Positions 45,091-53,568 of a stretch of DNA of 64,000 nucleotides are shown piece by piece. The stretch covers positions 1 through 64,000 of the forward strand of contig CAKUOD010000010.1 in assembly GCA_934668695.1 (NCBI GenBank), written 5' to 3'. The notes under the pieces were generated by a model that saw nothing but the letters and a program-made list of their open reading frames with translations, did not search any database and was not told the DNA's origin. This DNA comes from an uncultured Collinsella sp. (GTDB lineage Bacteria > Actinomycetota > Coriobacteriia > Coriobacteriales > Coriobacteriaceae). The translations under genes were made by a program, and so were the position numbers. Positions within the stretch are counted from its first letter, which is position 1. Every line of letters begins with the position of its first letter.

Positions 45091-46134
45091 TTAAGCATTG
45101 GTCTGGACGAAGCCGCCATCAAACGCATTGGCCTCGAGCACGCGGGCACAGCCGTTAACGACGTTATCGAGCGCCGTGGGGCTGACGTTGACCGAAACGC
45201 CGGTCTCATCGCGCAGACGCACGTCGAGACCGCGTAGCAGAGCGCCACCACCGGTCAGCAAAATGCCGTAGTACATAAGGTCAGAGGCAAGATCGGGAGG
45301 CGTAGCGTCGAGTGCGTCCTTGACGGCCTTGGCCATCTCGTCGAGCGGCTTGTTGAGCGCACGACGAATCTCCTCGCTCTCGATGCGCACGGTCTTGGGC
45401 AGACCGGTGATCACGTCGCGGCCGTTGACCTCGACGTCGAGCTCGTCCTTGAGCGGCACGGCGGAGCCGACCTTGATCTTGATGTCCTCTGCCGTACGCT
45501 CGCCGATGGCCAGGTTGTAGGCATCACGAACGTGCGTAAGGATGGCCTGATCGAACTCGTCGCCGGCAATACGAATGGACTGCGAGACGACGATGCCGCC
45601 CATAGCAATAACGGCAACCTCGGTGGTACCGCCACCGATGTCGATGACCATGGAACCGGTAGGTTCCTCAACGGGCAGGTCGGCGCCGATAGCGGCGGCC
45701 ATAGGCTCTTCGATCAGATAGGCCTGGCGGGCACCGGCCTGGATCGTAGCCTCAAAGACAGCGCGCTTCTCGACCGACGTGACACCGGAGGGAACGCAGA
45801 CGACAACACGCGGACGCGGAGTCCACGGATAGCGCTTCTCGGACGCCTTGTCGATAAAGTAGCGAAGCATGGCCTCGGTAACATCGAAGTCGGCGATGAC
45901 GCCGTCCTTCAGGGGACGAACGGCCACGATGTTGCCGGGCGTACGGCCGAGCATGCGCTTTGCCTCGATACCGACCGCCAAGATGCGCTCGTCGTTCTTG
46001 TCGATGGCGACAACGGAGGGCTCGCGAATGACGATGCCCTTGCCGCGCACGGAGACAAGCGTATTTGCGGTGCCGAGGTCGATGGCAAGATCGCCCGCAT
46101 AGCTACCGAAGAACATATCCATCAAAGAAAACAA
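45091..46134 (-). CDS. mreB: Actin-like cell shape protein MreB
   Basis: Membrane-associated actin homologue that organises lateral wall synthesis. Phosphate-1 DLAIDLGTANTLV, the connect and phosphate-2 region MVIDIGGGTTEVAVI, and the adenosine motif LLTGGGALLRGL are present. 347 residues. The start is TTG at 46134, five bases after AGGAG. Heads mreB-mreC-mreD-mrdA-rodA. MreB is absent from most pole-growing actinobacteria, which is informative about the lineage. Confidence 0.96.
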   Translation of the reverse strand: MFSLMDMFFGSYAGDLAIDLGTANTLVSVRGKGIVIREPSVVAIDKNDERILAVGIEAKRMLGRTPGNIVAVRPLKDGVIADFDVTEAMLRYFIDKASEKRYPWTPRPRVVVCVPSGVTSVEKRAVFEATIQAGARQAYLIEEPMAAAIGADLPVEEPTGSMVIDIGGGTTEVAVIAMGGIVVSQSIRIAGDEFDQAILTHVRDAYNLAIGERTAEDIKIKVGSAVPLKDELDVEVNGRDVITGLPKTVRIESEEIRRALNKPLDEMAKAVKDALDATPPDLASDLMYYGILLTGGGALLRGLDVRLRDETGVSVNVSPTALDNVVNGCARVLEANAFDGGFVQTNA

Positions 46135-46194
46135 CGCAACTCCTGATGTGTTGGATGATTGCTGGAAAACTACTAGCTCATCATACTAGCGCAA

Positions 46195-46227
46195 GCCCGG
46201 CGCCTCACTTGCGGTGAAGCGCTGGGC
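46195..46227. repeat. Long imperfect hairpin upstream of mreB
   Basis: GCCCGGCGCCTCAC pairs with GTGAAGCGCTGGGC around TTGCG (one mismatch and one G-T in 14). It lies between the end of the TPR gene and mreB with no T-tract. It may act as a weak terminator, a processing site or an operator. Confidence 0.4.
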
Positions 46228-46249
46228 AAAGCTAAATCCCATAAGGTCA

Positions 46250-47554
46250 CTACTGGTTGTCAGCAGCCGAGAAATCCATATCGAGGGAGGAAACGGCCCA
46301 GCCGATATGGTTGTCGGAGCGCACGAATTTGACGGTGTACTCCTGCTCGCCGCCCTTGGACAGCGATGCCTTCACCTTAGCGGTCGTCTCGGTCATAGAC
46401 TGATCCATGCCCTCGACGGACACGGTGGCACCCTGCGGAATCGAGGAGATGATCATCGACTTAGCGTCCTCGGACAGGCTCGAGGCCAGACAAGACTCGG
46501 CCTTTGCGGTGTCACCGTCGCCGGCAGCCTGGAACAGATCGGTAACGACAGACTCCTGAGACGGGAAGCCAAAGCCGCGCGTGTAGGCAAAGCCCAAACC
46601 GCCCGCGGCGATCAAAATGAGCAGAAGCAGCACGATGAAGACTTTGAGACCCGTGTGGCGATGGCGACGACGGACCTTGGCCTGCTTACGATCCTGACGG
46701 TCCTGCTGGACCATCTCGGACTCGGACAGCGTAAAGAAGCCGGTGTCCGAGGGATCGGGCATAAACTGACCGGTCGCGCCCGTAGGATCGAGAGGATCGA
46801 CGGCAGGAGCGTCCATCGCGGGCGCCGGAGCCGTGGCCATAGCCGTCTGGGCAGACAGCGCGGCAAGCGAATCGTGCACGCGGGCAAGCTCATCGGCCTG
46901 CTCGGAGGTGAGCTGGTAGATGCCATCGGCAGTAGCGGCGTTAAAGGCGTCGAGTGCGTCGGAGGGACGGCCGGCGGCAGAAAGCGCCTGACCCATGCCG
47001 GCGTTGAGCGCACGCGTGTCGTCGCGGGGGCCGGCAAAGTCGATAGCCGTGCGGTAGGTCTCCACGGCATCCGCCGGACGGCCGAGCTTAATGAAGCAAC
47101 GACCGAGCTCGCCGAGTGCGGCGGCAGGAGCCGGATTGGCGCCGTCGATGGCAGCCTGACGGAAGGCGGTTCCCGCGTTGGCATAGTCGCCCGACTGGAA
47201 CAGCGCATTGCCCAGGCCCAGATAGGCCTTGAACGGCGTGGCATAGGAAGCATCCTGCGTAGCGGCAGAGAACGCCTGAGCGGCCGTCGTGTAGTCGCCC
47301 ACGGCGGCAAGCGCCTTGCCGCGGTTGGTGAGCAGCGCGCCGCGCTTGCCGTAGGTGCCGTCGTTGAGGGCGGCGGCATAGGCCTCGGCGGCCTCGGCAT
47401 ACATGCCCAGGTGCATCAAGGCGTTGCCGCGAAGGTGATCTGCCTCGCCCATAATCTCATCGGGAGTCTTTGCCGCCCCAAGCATCTGGGCTGCAGCGGA
47501 AAAATCACCCGCGCGGTAAGCGGCGCGGCCCTGTTGGATCAGCTGGCTATTCAA
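46250..47554 (-). CDS. TPR protein with one membrane helix and extracytoplasmic C-terminal domain
   Basis: 434 residues, no specific family recognised. Residues 1-215 are tetratricopeptide-type helical repeats (RGNALMHLGMYAEAAEAYAA, LGLGNALFQSGDYANAGTAF and others). A Pro/Ala/Asp-rich linker follows, then an Arg/His-rich stretch and one membrane helix (about 303-325). The remaining 110 residues, probably outside, contain small-residue-rich alpha/beta sequence like DUF4878-type domains. TTG 47554 is six bases after AAGGGG. The layout matches its neighbour at 48216. Confidence 0.75.
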   Translation of the reverse strand: MNSQLIQQGRAAYRAGDFSAAAQMLGAAKTPDEIMGEADHLRGNALMHLGMYAEAAEAYAAALNDGTYGKRGALLTNRGKALAAVGDYTTAAQAFSAATQDASYATPFKAYLGLGNALFQSGDYANAGTAFRQAAIDGANPAPAAALGELGRCFIKLGRPADAVETYRTAIDFAGPRDDTRALNAGMGQALSAAGRPSDALDAFNAATADGIYQLTSEQADELARVHDSLAALSAQTAMATAPAPAMDAPAVDPLDPTGATGQFMPDPSDTGFFTLSESEMVQQDRQDRKQAKVRRRHRHTGLKVFIVLLLLILIAAGGLGFAYTRGFGFPSQESVVTDLFQAAGDGDTAKAESCLASSLSEDAKSMIISSIPQGATVSVEGMDQSMTETTAKVKASLSKGGEQEYTVKFVRSDNHIGWAVSSLDMDFSAADNQ

Positions 47555-47565
47555 GGAAGTCCCCT

Positions 47566-48108
47566 TTACTCGTGAACGATCTCGACATGGACGATCTCGT
47601 CGCCGGCACGCAGCTGCGAAATCACATCGAGACCCTCGACCGTGGTACCAAAGACGGTGTAACCGGAATCGAGGTTATGCTGGGCGCCCAGGCAGAAGTA
47701 GAACTGCGAACCCGCGGAATCGGGGTCCATGGAGCGCGCCATGGCAAGGGCGCCATCGACATGGCTGTTGCGCGGATTGGTGGCGAACTCGCCCTTGATG
47801 CAGTAGCCGGGGCCACCGGTACCGGGCATGCCGTCGGGGCCCTCAAGACCGGCGGCGACGTCGGCGCCGGACATGTCGCGGGTATTGGGGTCCCCGCCCT
47901 GGATAACAAAACCGGGCACATAGCGATGGAACTTAAGGCCATCATAGAAGCCCATCGTGGAAAGCTCGCAGAAGTTCGCGACATGAATGGGAGCGCCCTC
48001 GCCGTCAAACTTGACCTTGATGGTACCCTTCGACGTCTCGATTACGGCGCACTCGTCGCCGACAAGCTGATACTCGGGCGTGTAGAGCTCTTTCTTAAAA
48101 CCAAACAT
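47566..48108 (-). CDS. ppiB: Cyclophilin-type peptidyl-prolyl cis-trans isomerase
   Basis: Accelerates prolyl isomerisation. The cyclophilin core is clear: VANFCELSTMGFYDGLKFHRYVPG, FVIQGGDPNTRD, GALAMARSMDPDSAGSQFYF and FGTTVEGLDV. 180 residues; no signal peptide is evident, so probably cytoplasmic. AAGGA lies six bases before the ATG. Upstream of, and eleven bases from, the TPR gene. Confidence 0.93.
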   Translation of the reverse strand: MFGFKKELYTPEYQLVGDECAVIETSKGTIKVKFDGEGAPIHVANFCELSTMGFYDGLKFHRYVPGFVIQGGDPNTRDMSGADVAAGLEGPDGMPGTGGPGYCIKGEFATNPRNSHVDGALAMARSMDPDSAGSQFYFCLGAQHNLDSGYTVFGTTVEGLDVISQLRAGDEIVHVEIVHE

Positions 48109-48147
48109 GTGGTTCCTTCCTCGTGCGTTTAAAGCATATTTGTACGA

Positions 48148-48177
48148 ATTGTAGCAATAAGCACGGGCTTACATCAA
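48148..48177 (-). promoter_or_regulatory. Promoter of ppiB
   Basis: TTGATG, 18 bases, TACAAT with TGC before the -10, on the minus strand; leader of about 35 bases. Confidence 0.65.
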
Positions 48178-48215
48178 TTGCGCACGTAGGTTATGCCGAC
48201 TATGGCGAACTAATT

Positions 48216-49358
48216 TTAGAAACGCTGCTGCGGCTTCCAGGAACCCACATTGGCGTCGTACTGGTTCAGCGCGCTGTTGCCACCCTGCGCGATGGGCGCC
48301 AGGATCTCGCTTTGGTGGGAACTCATCGACTCGCCATCGGGAATGGCCAGCGAGATGTCCCAGCTCTGGCAGATCACGTCGACGCGCTCATACATCCACT
48401 CGGCAAGCTGCTTTAAGTGGGCGATGTCGTCCGCATAGACCGTATCGTCCTGTACTTTCAGGTTGTTAAGCTCATCTTGCGTCTTTTTGATCTGGTCGCG
48501 CAGGGCGTAGGCACTCTGCGACAGCTCCTGACGGGTGGACAGCGGCGTTCGGAGATAGCCGTTGTTAAAGGAATCGATGACCTCGCCGATCTGGTCCTCG
48601 TCAGCGTAGGACACGATGGTCTGATACAGACCGTCGAGCCTGGTATAGAGCTGATCATCGGTGAGCACGGTTTCTTCCTGGACCACCTCGGCAGAATCGT
48701 CCTGCTTGGTATCGTCCTCAGTGGCCTCGCCCTTTTGGCGCGTGGGGAAGGTCGTCTGCGCGGCCTGGCCAAACTGGTCGTAGAAGCCAGGCATGACACC
48801 CATGGGATCGGTCGTCACGAACCAATAGGCACCGCCGCAAACGACGGCAAGGACCGCGATGATAATGAGCGGCTTAGGAATATGACGCTTGTGCTTGTGA
48901 TAGGCATCCTCGTCGGGGTGCACCTTGCGCTTGGGTTTTTGAGCATCGTCATGCAGGGAAACGGGCATGGGAATATCGACCTTGGGGATACCGAAATCCT
49001 TATCGAAAGCCGGCAGCACGCAGGTCTCATTGGGGTCGGCGGCGTCCGAAAGCACCGCAGCGGCAGAGGCCGGCGCATGCGGCACCTCGGTATCGATCCG
49101 CTCTTGCGTTAGGCGCGGAAAGCCCGCCGTGCGGCCCGCTGCCAGGTCGGATGCTGCCGCGTCCTCGGAGAGGATACCCGGAGCGGGGCGTCCGCATTTG
49201 GGGCACGTGCGATCATGCGGAGAAAGACGGGCACCGCAGCCCTCACAGAACACGAACTCGGTGTGCTCCGGACCATCGCCCGGACCCACATAGGCGTTGC
49301 AGTAGGGGCAGAACGAGGCGCCGTCCTCGATGGTCTTAAGGCAATGCGGACAGATCAC
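48216..49358 (-). CDS. Double zinc-ribbon membrane protein
   Basis: 380 residues, function unknown. Two N-terminal zinc ribbons use Cys3/Cys6/Cys17/Cys20 and Cys38/Cys41/Cys52/Cys55. A long linker and a Lys/His-rich stretch lead to one membrane helix (about 162-181). The outer 200 residues are acidic, then helical (LSQSAYALRDQIKKTQDELN), likely coiled. I use GTG 49358, five bases after GAGG, so that the first ribbon begins the protein; a TTG ten codons upstream lacks a site. Same in-to-out topology as the TPR protein at 46250. Confidence 0.8.
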   Translation of the reverse strand: MICPHCLKTIEDGASFCPYCNAYVGPGDGPEHTEFVFCEGCGARLSPHDRTCPKCGRPAPGILSEDAAASDLAAGRTAGFPRLTQERIDTEVPHAPASAAAVLSDAADPNETCVLPAFDKDFGIPKVDIPMPVSLHDDAQKPKRKVHPDEDAYHKHKRHIPKPLIIIAVLAVVCGGAYWFVTTDPMGVMPGFYDQFGQAAQTTFPTRQKGEATEDDTKQDDSAEVVQEETVLTDDQLYTRLDGLYQTIVSYADEDQIGEVIDSFNNGYLRTPLSTRQELSQSAYALRDQIKKTQDELNNLKVQDDTVYADDIAHLKQLAEWMYERVDVICQSWDISLAIPDGESMSSHQSEILAPIAQGGNSALNQYDANVGSWKPQQRF

Positions 49359-49461
49359 GGCATCCTCTTTTCGAAGCAATTCAAACAATCGAGGTTAGAG
49401 CATAACATCGCCACGGCCCCACAGGAGCAAGGCACCAATTCAACATCGCCAGGGCGCGTAG

Positions 49462-52185
49462 TTACTTCTTCTTTTTGCTCGGCATCGAGACTTTGATGCC
49501 TTGGGCGGACTTGGCTACGCGAGAGCGCTTGGCTCCGCTACCCTTCTTTTTCTTGGGCTGGGCCTGGGCCACGCCCTCGAGTGCGCGGACCTCGGCCTCG
49601 CGAACGGTGCGAGCTTCGCGGCGCTGTGCCATGTCGGCGGCGACGCGCTTGGCAAAACGCTCCGCCGTCGAACCCGTCGAGCTCACCTTGCCGCCACCGC
49701 GACCCAAGCGGACGCGCACACCGCGGCCAAAACCAGTTGCGGCATGACGACGACGCGGCTTGAGCGAATCCATCATCGTGGCGAGCTTAAAGAACACCGA
49801 GCAGGTAAAGACCACGATGACAGCCAAGATAACCATCTGGCCCATCGACAGGTTGGCAATAGACAGCAGCTTCGGGAATCCGATAACGCCCGTCAGAATG
49901 CCGACGACTACAAACACAAAGAGCGCCACACGCAAGGGCGTGAGGGGCTGCGAGATACGCCAGATCAGGCTGACGCTCGCCGCGCACGACGTAAGCAGGC
50001 ACATCGTAGACAGCGTGAGCTGGTTAAAGCCAAACACGCGCGCCACAAAGATATCGAGCGCCGCGGCCAAAATGACCGCAATCGACGCCGGCAGTGCCCG
50101 CTTGAGCACGTTCGTCAGGAACGACCCCTTCACGCGAGCATTGTTGGGCTCCAGGCCCAACACAAAGCCCGGCGCGCCGATGCAGAAGAAGTTAATGAGC
50201 GTCATCTGGATGGGCTCGAAGGGGTACGGCGGCAGCGCGATGCACAGCGCCGCCAGGCCCATCGAGAACAGCGTCTTGGTCAAGAACAGCGAAGCCGAAC
50301 GCTGCAGGTTGTTGATGGAGCGACGGCCTTCGGCCACCACGGCGGGCATCGAGGCAAAGTCGTTGTCGACGAGTACGATCTCGGCCACGTTGCGCGCGGC
50401 ATCGGAGCCGGCCGCCATGGCGACGGAGCAGTCGGCCTCCTTGAGCGCCAGCACGTCGTTGACGCCGTCGCCCGTCATGGCCACGGTGTGCTCGCGGCGC
50501 TTGAGCGCCTGCACGAGCTCGCGCTTCTGCTGCGGGGTCACACGACCAAAGACATGGTAGCGGTCCACTGCGGCATCGAGCTTGGCCGGCGTATCGAGCG
50601 TCGTGGCGTCCACATAAGCGTCCGCACCCGGCACGCCCACCACGCGCGCGATCGACGACACCGTACGCGGGTCGTCGCCACTGATCACGTTGAGGGTCAC
50701 GCCCTGCTCGTTAAAGTAGCCGATGGTCTCGGCCGCCGAGGTACGGATCTCGTCGCGGATGGTCACAAAGCCCACGGGCTCGGCCTCGCCCACCATATCG
50801 CCATCGGGCGTAAAGCCGTCCACGCGCGCCACCACGAGCACGCGGCAGGTATCGGCAAGCTCGGCGACACGGTTCTCGACCTGGGCAAACGCACGATCAG
50901 AGAGCATAAACTGCGCCGCGCCCATCACATAGGAGCCCTGCGCAAACGAGGCGCCACTCCACTTTTTGGAGGACGAGAACGGAATGACCGCCAGCGGCTC
51001 AGACACCTCGACCGGGCGATCGGCGTAATAGTTGAGCAGCGCCTGGCAGGTCTCGTTGGCATCGGCCGAAGTCGCACGCGCCACGTTAGCCAGAGCAAAA
51101 TCGAGCACCGTGGTATCGACGGGAACGGCGGCGTCACCCTCCCCCGCGCCCATGCCAAAGCCCTCGATCGGCAGCGGATACGTGCCCTCGACCTCCATGC
51201 GACCCGACGTGATGGTGCCCGTCTTGTCCAGACATAGCACGTCGACGCGCGCGAGCGTCTCGATGCAGTAGAGCTGCTGCGCCAGCACCTTACGGCGGGC
51301 CAGGCGCACCGTGGCGATGGCGAGCACCGACGAGGTCAACAGCACCAGGCCTTGCGGGATCATGCCCAGCAGGGCGCCCACTGTGGACAGCAGCGCCGAC
51401 GAAGGCACATGGCCAGCCAACAGCTCGGAGAAGCACCACGAAAGCGCGCTATCGCCCGGGGTTCCCGCGGCATCCCACAGCTCGCTCACGCTCGAGGCAA
51501 ACAACGCCAAACCGAGCGGGATCATGATGATGCTCGCAAAGCGCACGATGGCGTTAAGCGCGTTCATGATCTCGGAATTGACCTTTTTGACGTACTTGGC
51601 CTCGTTATTAATTTTGGCCACGTAGTTGTCGGCGCCGACATGGATCACGCGGGCGCGCAGCAGACCCGAGTCGATAAAGCTGCCGCTCATGAGCTCGGAA
51701 CCGGGCTGTTTCTTAATAAGGTCGCTCTCGCCCGTCAGCAGGCTCTCGTTCACGAGCGCCTCGCCCGAAACCACCACGGCGTCAGCGGGGATCTGGTCGC
51801 CGCGCCCCAGGCGGATGATGTCGTCGAGAACGATCTGGTCCAGGTCGAGCTCCACCTCGGCGCCGTCGCGCACCGCGATGGCCTTCTTAGAGGTCAACAG
51901 CGTAAGCTTATCGACCATCTTCTTGGAACGCATGGACTGAATGACGCCAATAGCGGTATTGAGGAACACCACGAACAGGAACGTCAGATTCTTAAACGAA
52001 CCGGTCAAAATGACCAGGAACGCCAAGATCACGTTGATCAAATTGAACAGCGTGCAGAGGTTCTCGATGATGAGCTCTTTGACCGACTTGGTCTTGAGCT
52101 CCATGTTGCGGTTGATCTTACCGGCGGCGATGCGCTCCTCGACCTCGGCGGTCGAGAGTCCGCGCTCGATATCCGTTGCTGCCAT
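49462..52185 (-). CDS. P-type cation-transporting ATPase, CtpE-like, with basic C-terminal tail
   Basis: 907 residues. P2-type ATPase core: NESLLTGES, phosphorylation site LCLDKTGT (Asp320), MTGDGVNDVLALKEADCSVAM, and the membrane motif MIPQGLVLLTSS resembling mycobacterial CtpE, a calcium importer. Calcium is therefore plausible but not proven. Residues 804-907 form an unusual, strongly basic tail (KPRRRHAATGFGRGVRVR, then PKKKKGSGAKRSR and a terminal KKKK). ATG 52185 follows GGGA; ATGs at 52200 and 52197 are alternatives. Confidence 0.85.
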   Translation of the reverse strand: MAATDIERGLSTAEVEERIAAGKINRNMELKTKSVKELIIENLCTLFNLINVILAFLVILTGSFKNLTFLFVVFLNTAIGVIQSMRSKKMVDKLTLLTSKKAIAVRDGAEVELDLDQIVLDDIIRLGRGDQIPADAVVVSGEALVNESLLTGESDLIKKQPGSELMSGSFIDSGLLRARVIHVGADNYVAKINNEAKYVKKVNSEIMNALNAIVRFASIIMIPLGLALFASSVSELWDAAGTPGDSALSWCFSELLAGHVPSSALLSTVGALLGMIPQGLVLLTSSVLAIATVRLARRKVLAQQLYCIETLARVDVLCLDKTGTITSGRMEVEGTYPLPIEGFGMGAGEGDAAVPVDTTVLDFALANVARATSADANETCQALLNYYADRPVEVSEPLAVIPFSSSKKWSGASFAQGSYVMGAAQFMLSDRAFAQVENRVAELADTCRVLVVARVDGFTPDGDMVGEAEPVGFVTIRDEIRTSAAETIGYFNEQGVTLNVISGDDPRTVSSIARVVGVPGADAYVDATTLDTPAKLDAAVDRYHVFGRVTPQQKRELVQALKRREHTVAMTGDGVNDVLALKEADCSVAMAAGSDAARNVAEIVLVDNDFASMPAVVAEGRRSINNLQRSASLFLTKTLFSMGLAALCIALPPYPFEPIQMTLINFFCIGAPGFVLGLEPNNARVKGSFLTNVLKRALPASIAVILAAALDIFVARVFGFNQLTLSTMCLLTSCAASVSLIWRISQPLTPLRVALFVFVVVGILTGVIGFPKLLSIANLSMGQMVILAVIVVFTCSVFFKLATMMDSLKPRRRHAATGFGRGVRVRLGRGGGKVSSTGSTAERFAKRVAADMAQRREARTVREAEVRALEGVAQAQPKKKKGSGAKRSRVAKSAQGIKVSMPSKKKK

Positions 52186-52215
52186 ACCACGTCCCATCAC
52201 GTCGCGTCGGTATAA

Positions 52216-52250
52216 GAAAAACCGCCCGGACCATGCGAGGTTCGGACGGT
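52216..52250 (-). terminator. Terminator after tRNA-Arg(CCG)
   Basis: ACCGTCCGAACC pairs with GGTCCGGGCGGT (one mismatch) on the minus strand, followed by TTTTTCTT, twelve bases past the tRNA. Confidence 0.85.
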
Positions 52251-52261
52251 CTTACGTTCGA

Positions 52262-52338
52262 TGGTGCCCCATGTTGGATTCGAACCAACGGCCTTCTGCT
52301 CCGGAGGCAGACGCTCTAATCCCCTGAGCTAATAGGGC
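52262..52338 (-). tRNA. tRNA-Arg (anticodon CCG)
   Basis: Cloverleaf on the minus strand: acceptor GCCCTAT/ATGGGGC with discriminator A and encoded CCA; D arm; anticodon stem TCTGC/GCAGA with loop CTCCGGA, anticodon CCG reading CGG; TPsiC arm with GGTTCGAATCC. 77 bases including CCA. Confidence 0.95.
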
Positions 52339-52349
52339 CAACGTTTGGC

Positions 52350-52379
52350 ATTATACCCAAGTGCACCACGGGCTATCAA
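52350..52379 (-). promoter_or_regulatory. Promoter of tRNA-Arg(CCG)
   Basis: TTGATA, 18 bases, perfect TATAAT on the minus strand, starting about six bases before the mature tRNA end. Confidence 0.8.
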
Positions 52380-52458
52380 AATAAAAGAAAAAGCTTTGCA
52401 ATTCCGAGGAAGACGCGGCGCAACGGCTCACTTTAGAAGGCAAAAGCGAATCAGATAG

Positions 52459-52464
52459 TATAAA
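52459..52464 (+). promoter_or_regulatory. Candidate -10 of the aro operon
   Basis: TATAAA would start transcription near 52471, just before the hairpin at 52486. The -35 region is poor. Confidence 0.4.
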
Positions 52465-52485
52465 CTCTCATGCACCATATATACA

Positions 52486-52509
52486 CGGCTCGCGATGCGG
52501 GCCGTTTTT
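52486..52509 (+). terminator. Orphan terminator (candidate attenuator) in the aro leader
   Basis: CGGCTCGC-GAT-GCGGGCCG forms eight pairs (one U-G) and is followed directly by TTTTT. No plus-strand gene lies upstream for 20 kb, and aroF starts 33 bases after the T-tract, so the structure most likely acts on the aro transcript itself. A 20-codon ATG frame (52470-52532) spans it and stops at the aroF ribosome site, but it has no ribosome site and only two Tyr and one Phe codons. Confidence 0.6.
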
Positions 52510-52542
52510 GCAAGGGTTATCCATCGATGTGAGAGGCACACC

Positions 52543-53565
52543 ATGATTGCAATTTTAAAGCAGAGCGCCAGCGACGAGGCCGTCAGCCATATCGTCAGCT
52601 GGATTGAGAAAAAGGGCCTGAAGACCGACGTCTCGCGCGGCGAGAACGAGACGATCATCGGCCTGGTGGGCGATACGACCAAGATCGACCCGTTCCTGCT
52701 CGAGTCCATGGATGTCGTCGAGCGCGTGCAGCGCGTCTCCGAGCCGTTCAAGCGCGCCAACCGCAAGTTCCACCCCGAGGACTCCGTCATCGACTGCGGC
52801 CACGGCGTCAAGATCGGCGGCGATCAGTTCCAGGTCATCGCCGGCCCGTGCTCCGTCGAGGGCGAGAACCTCATCCGCATCGCCCGCCGCGTGAAGGCCG
52901 CCGGTGCCACGATGCTGCGCGGCGGTGCCTACAAGCCCCGCACTTCCCCGTACGCCTACCAGGGCATGGGCCCCGCCGGTCTGGACCTGCTGTGCGAGGC
53001 GTCTGCCGAGCTCGACATGCCGATCGTCACCGAGATCATGGACCCACGCGACGTGCAGGTCTTCCTGGACAAGAAGATCGACGTCATGCAGATCGGCGCC
53101 CGCAACGCCCAGAACTTCCCCCTGCTCAAAGAGGTCGGCAAGACCAAGACTCCGATCTTGCTTAAGCGCGGCATGTCCGGCACGATCGATGAGCTGCTCA
53201 TGGCCGCCGAGTACATCATGAGCGAAGGCAACGACAACGTCATCCTGTGCGAGCGCGGCATCCGCACCTTCGAGACCCGCACTCGCAACACATTCGACCT
53301 CAACGCCGTGCCGGTGCTGCACCACCTGTCGCACCTGCCCGTCGTCGCCGACCCCAGCCACGCCACCGGCTACACCCGCTACGTTGAGCCCATGGCGCTC
53401 GCCGCGACCGCTTGCGGCGCCAACGGTCTGGAGATCGAGGTCCACGACGAGCCGAGCCGCGCCTGGTCCGACGGCGCCCAGGCCCTCACCCCCGACCAGT
53501 TCGACGACACCATGCGCCGCATCCGAGCCATCCGCGAGGTTGTCTGCCAAGAGACCATGGAGTAG
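52543..53565 (+). CDS. aroF: 3-deoxy-7-phosphoheptulonate (DAHP) synthase, type I-beta with FL regulatory domain
   Basis: Condenses PEP and erythrose 4-phosphate, opening the shikimate pathway. Residues 1-70 form the ferredoxin-like domain that binds feedback amino acids in Thermotoga-type enzymes. The barrel shows VIAGPCSVEGE, GGAYKPRTSPYAYQG, IGARNAQNF, LLKRGMSGT, CERGIRTFE and DPSHATG. ATG 52543 is six bases after GAGAGG; an in-frame ATG at 52495 would run across the hairpin. 340 residues. First gene of the eight-gene aro operon. Confidence 0.96.
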   Translation: MIAILKQSASDEAVSHIVSWIEKKGLKTDVSRGENETIIGLVGDTTKIDPFLLESMDVVERVQRVSEPFKRANRKFHPEDSVIDCGHGVKIGGDQFQVIAGPCSVEGENLIRIARRVKAAGATMLRGGAYKPRTSPYAYQGMGPAGLDLLCEASAELDMPIVTEIMDPRDVQVFLDKKIDVMQIGARNAQNFPLLKEVGKTKTPILLKRGMSGTIDELLMAAEYIMSEGNDNVILCERGIRTFETRTRNTFDLNAVPVLHHLSHLPVVADPSHATGYTRYVEPMALAATACGANGLEIEVHDEPSRAWSDGAQALTPDQFDDTMRRIRAIREVVCQETME

Positions 53566-53568
53566 CCC

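Noticed and set aside
52470..52532. A leader peptide gene for the aro operon
   Set aside because: The frame has no ribosome site and no run of aromatic codons; kept only as a side remark to the attenuator.
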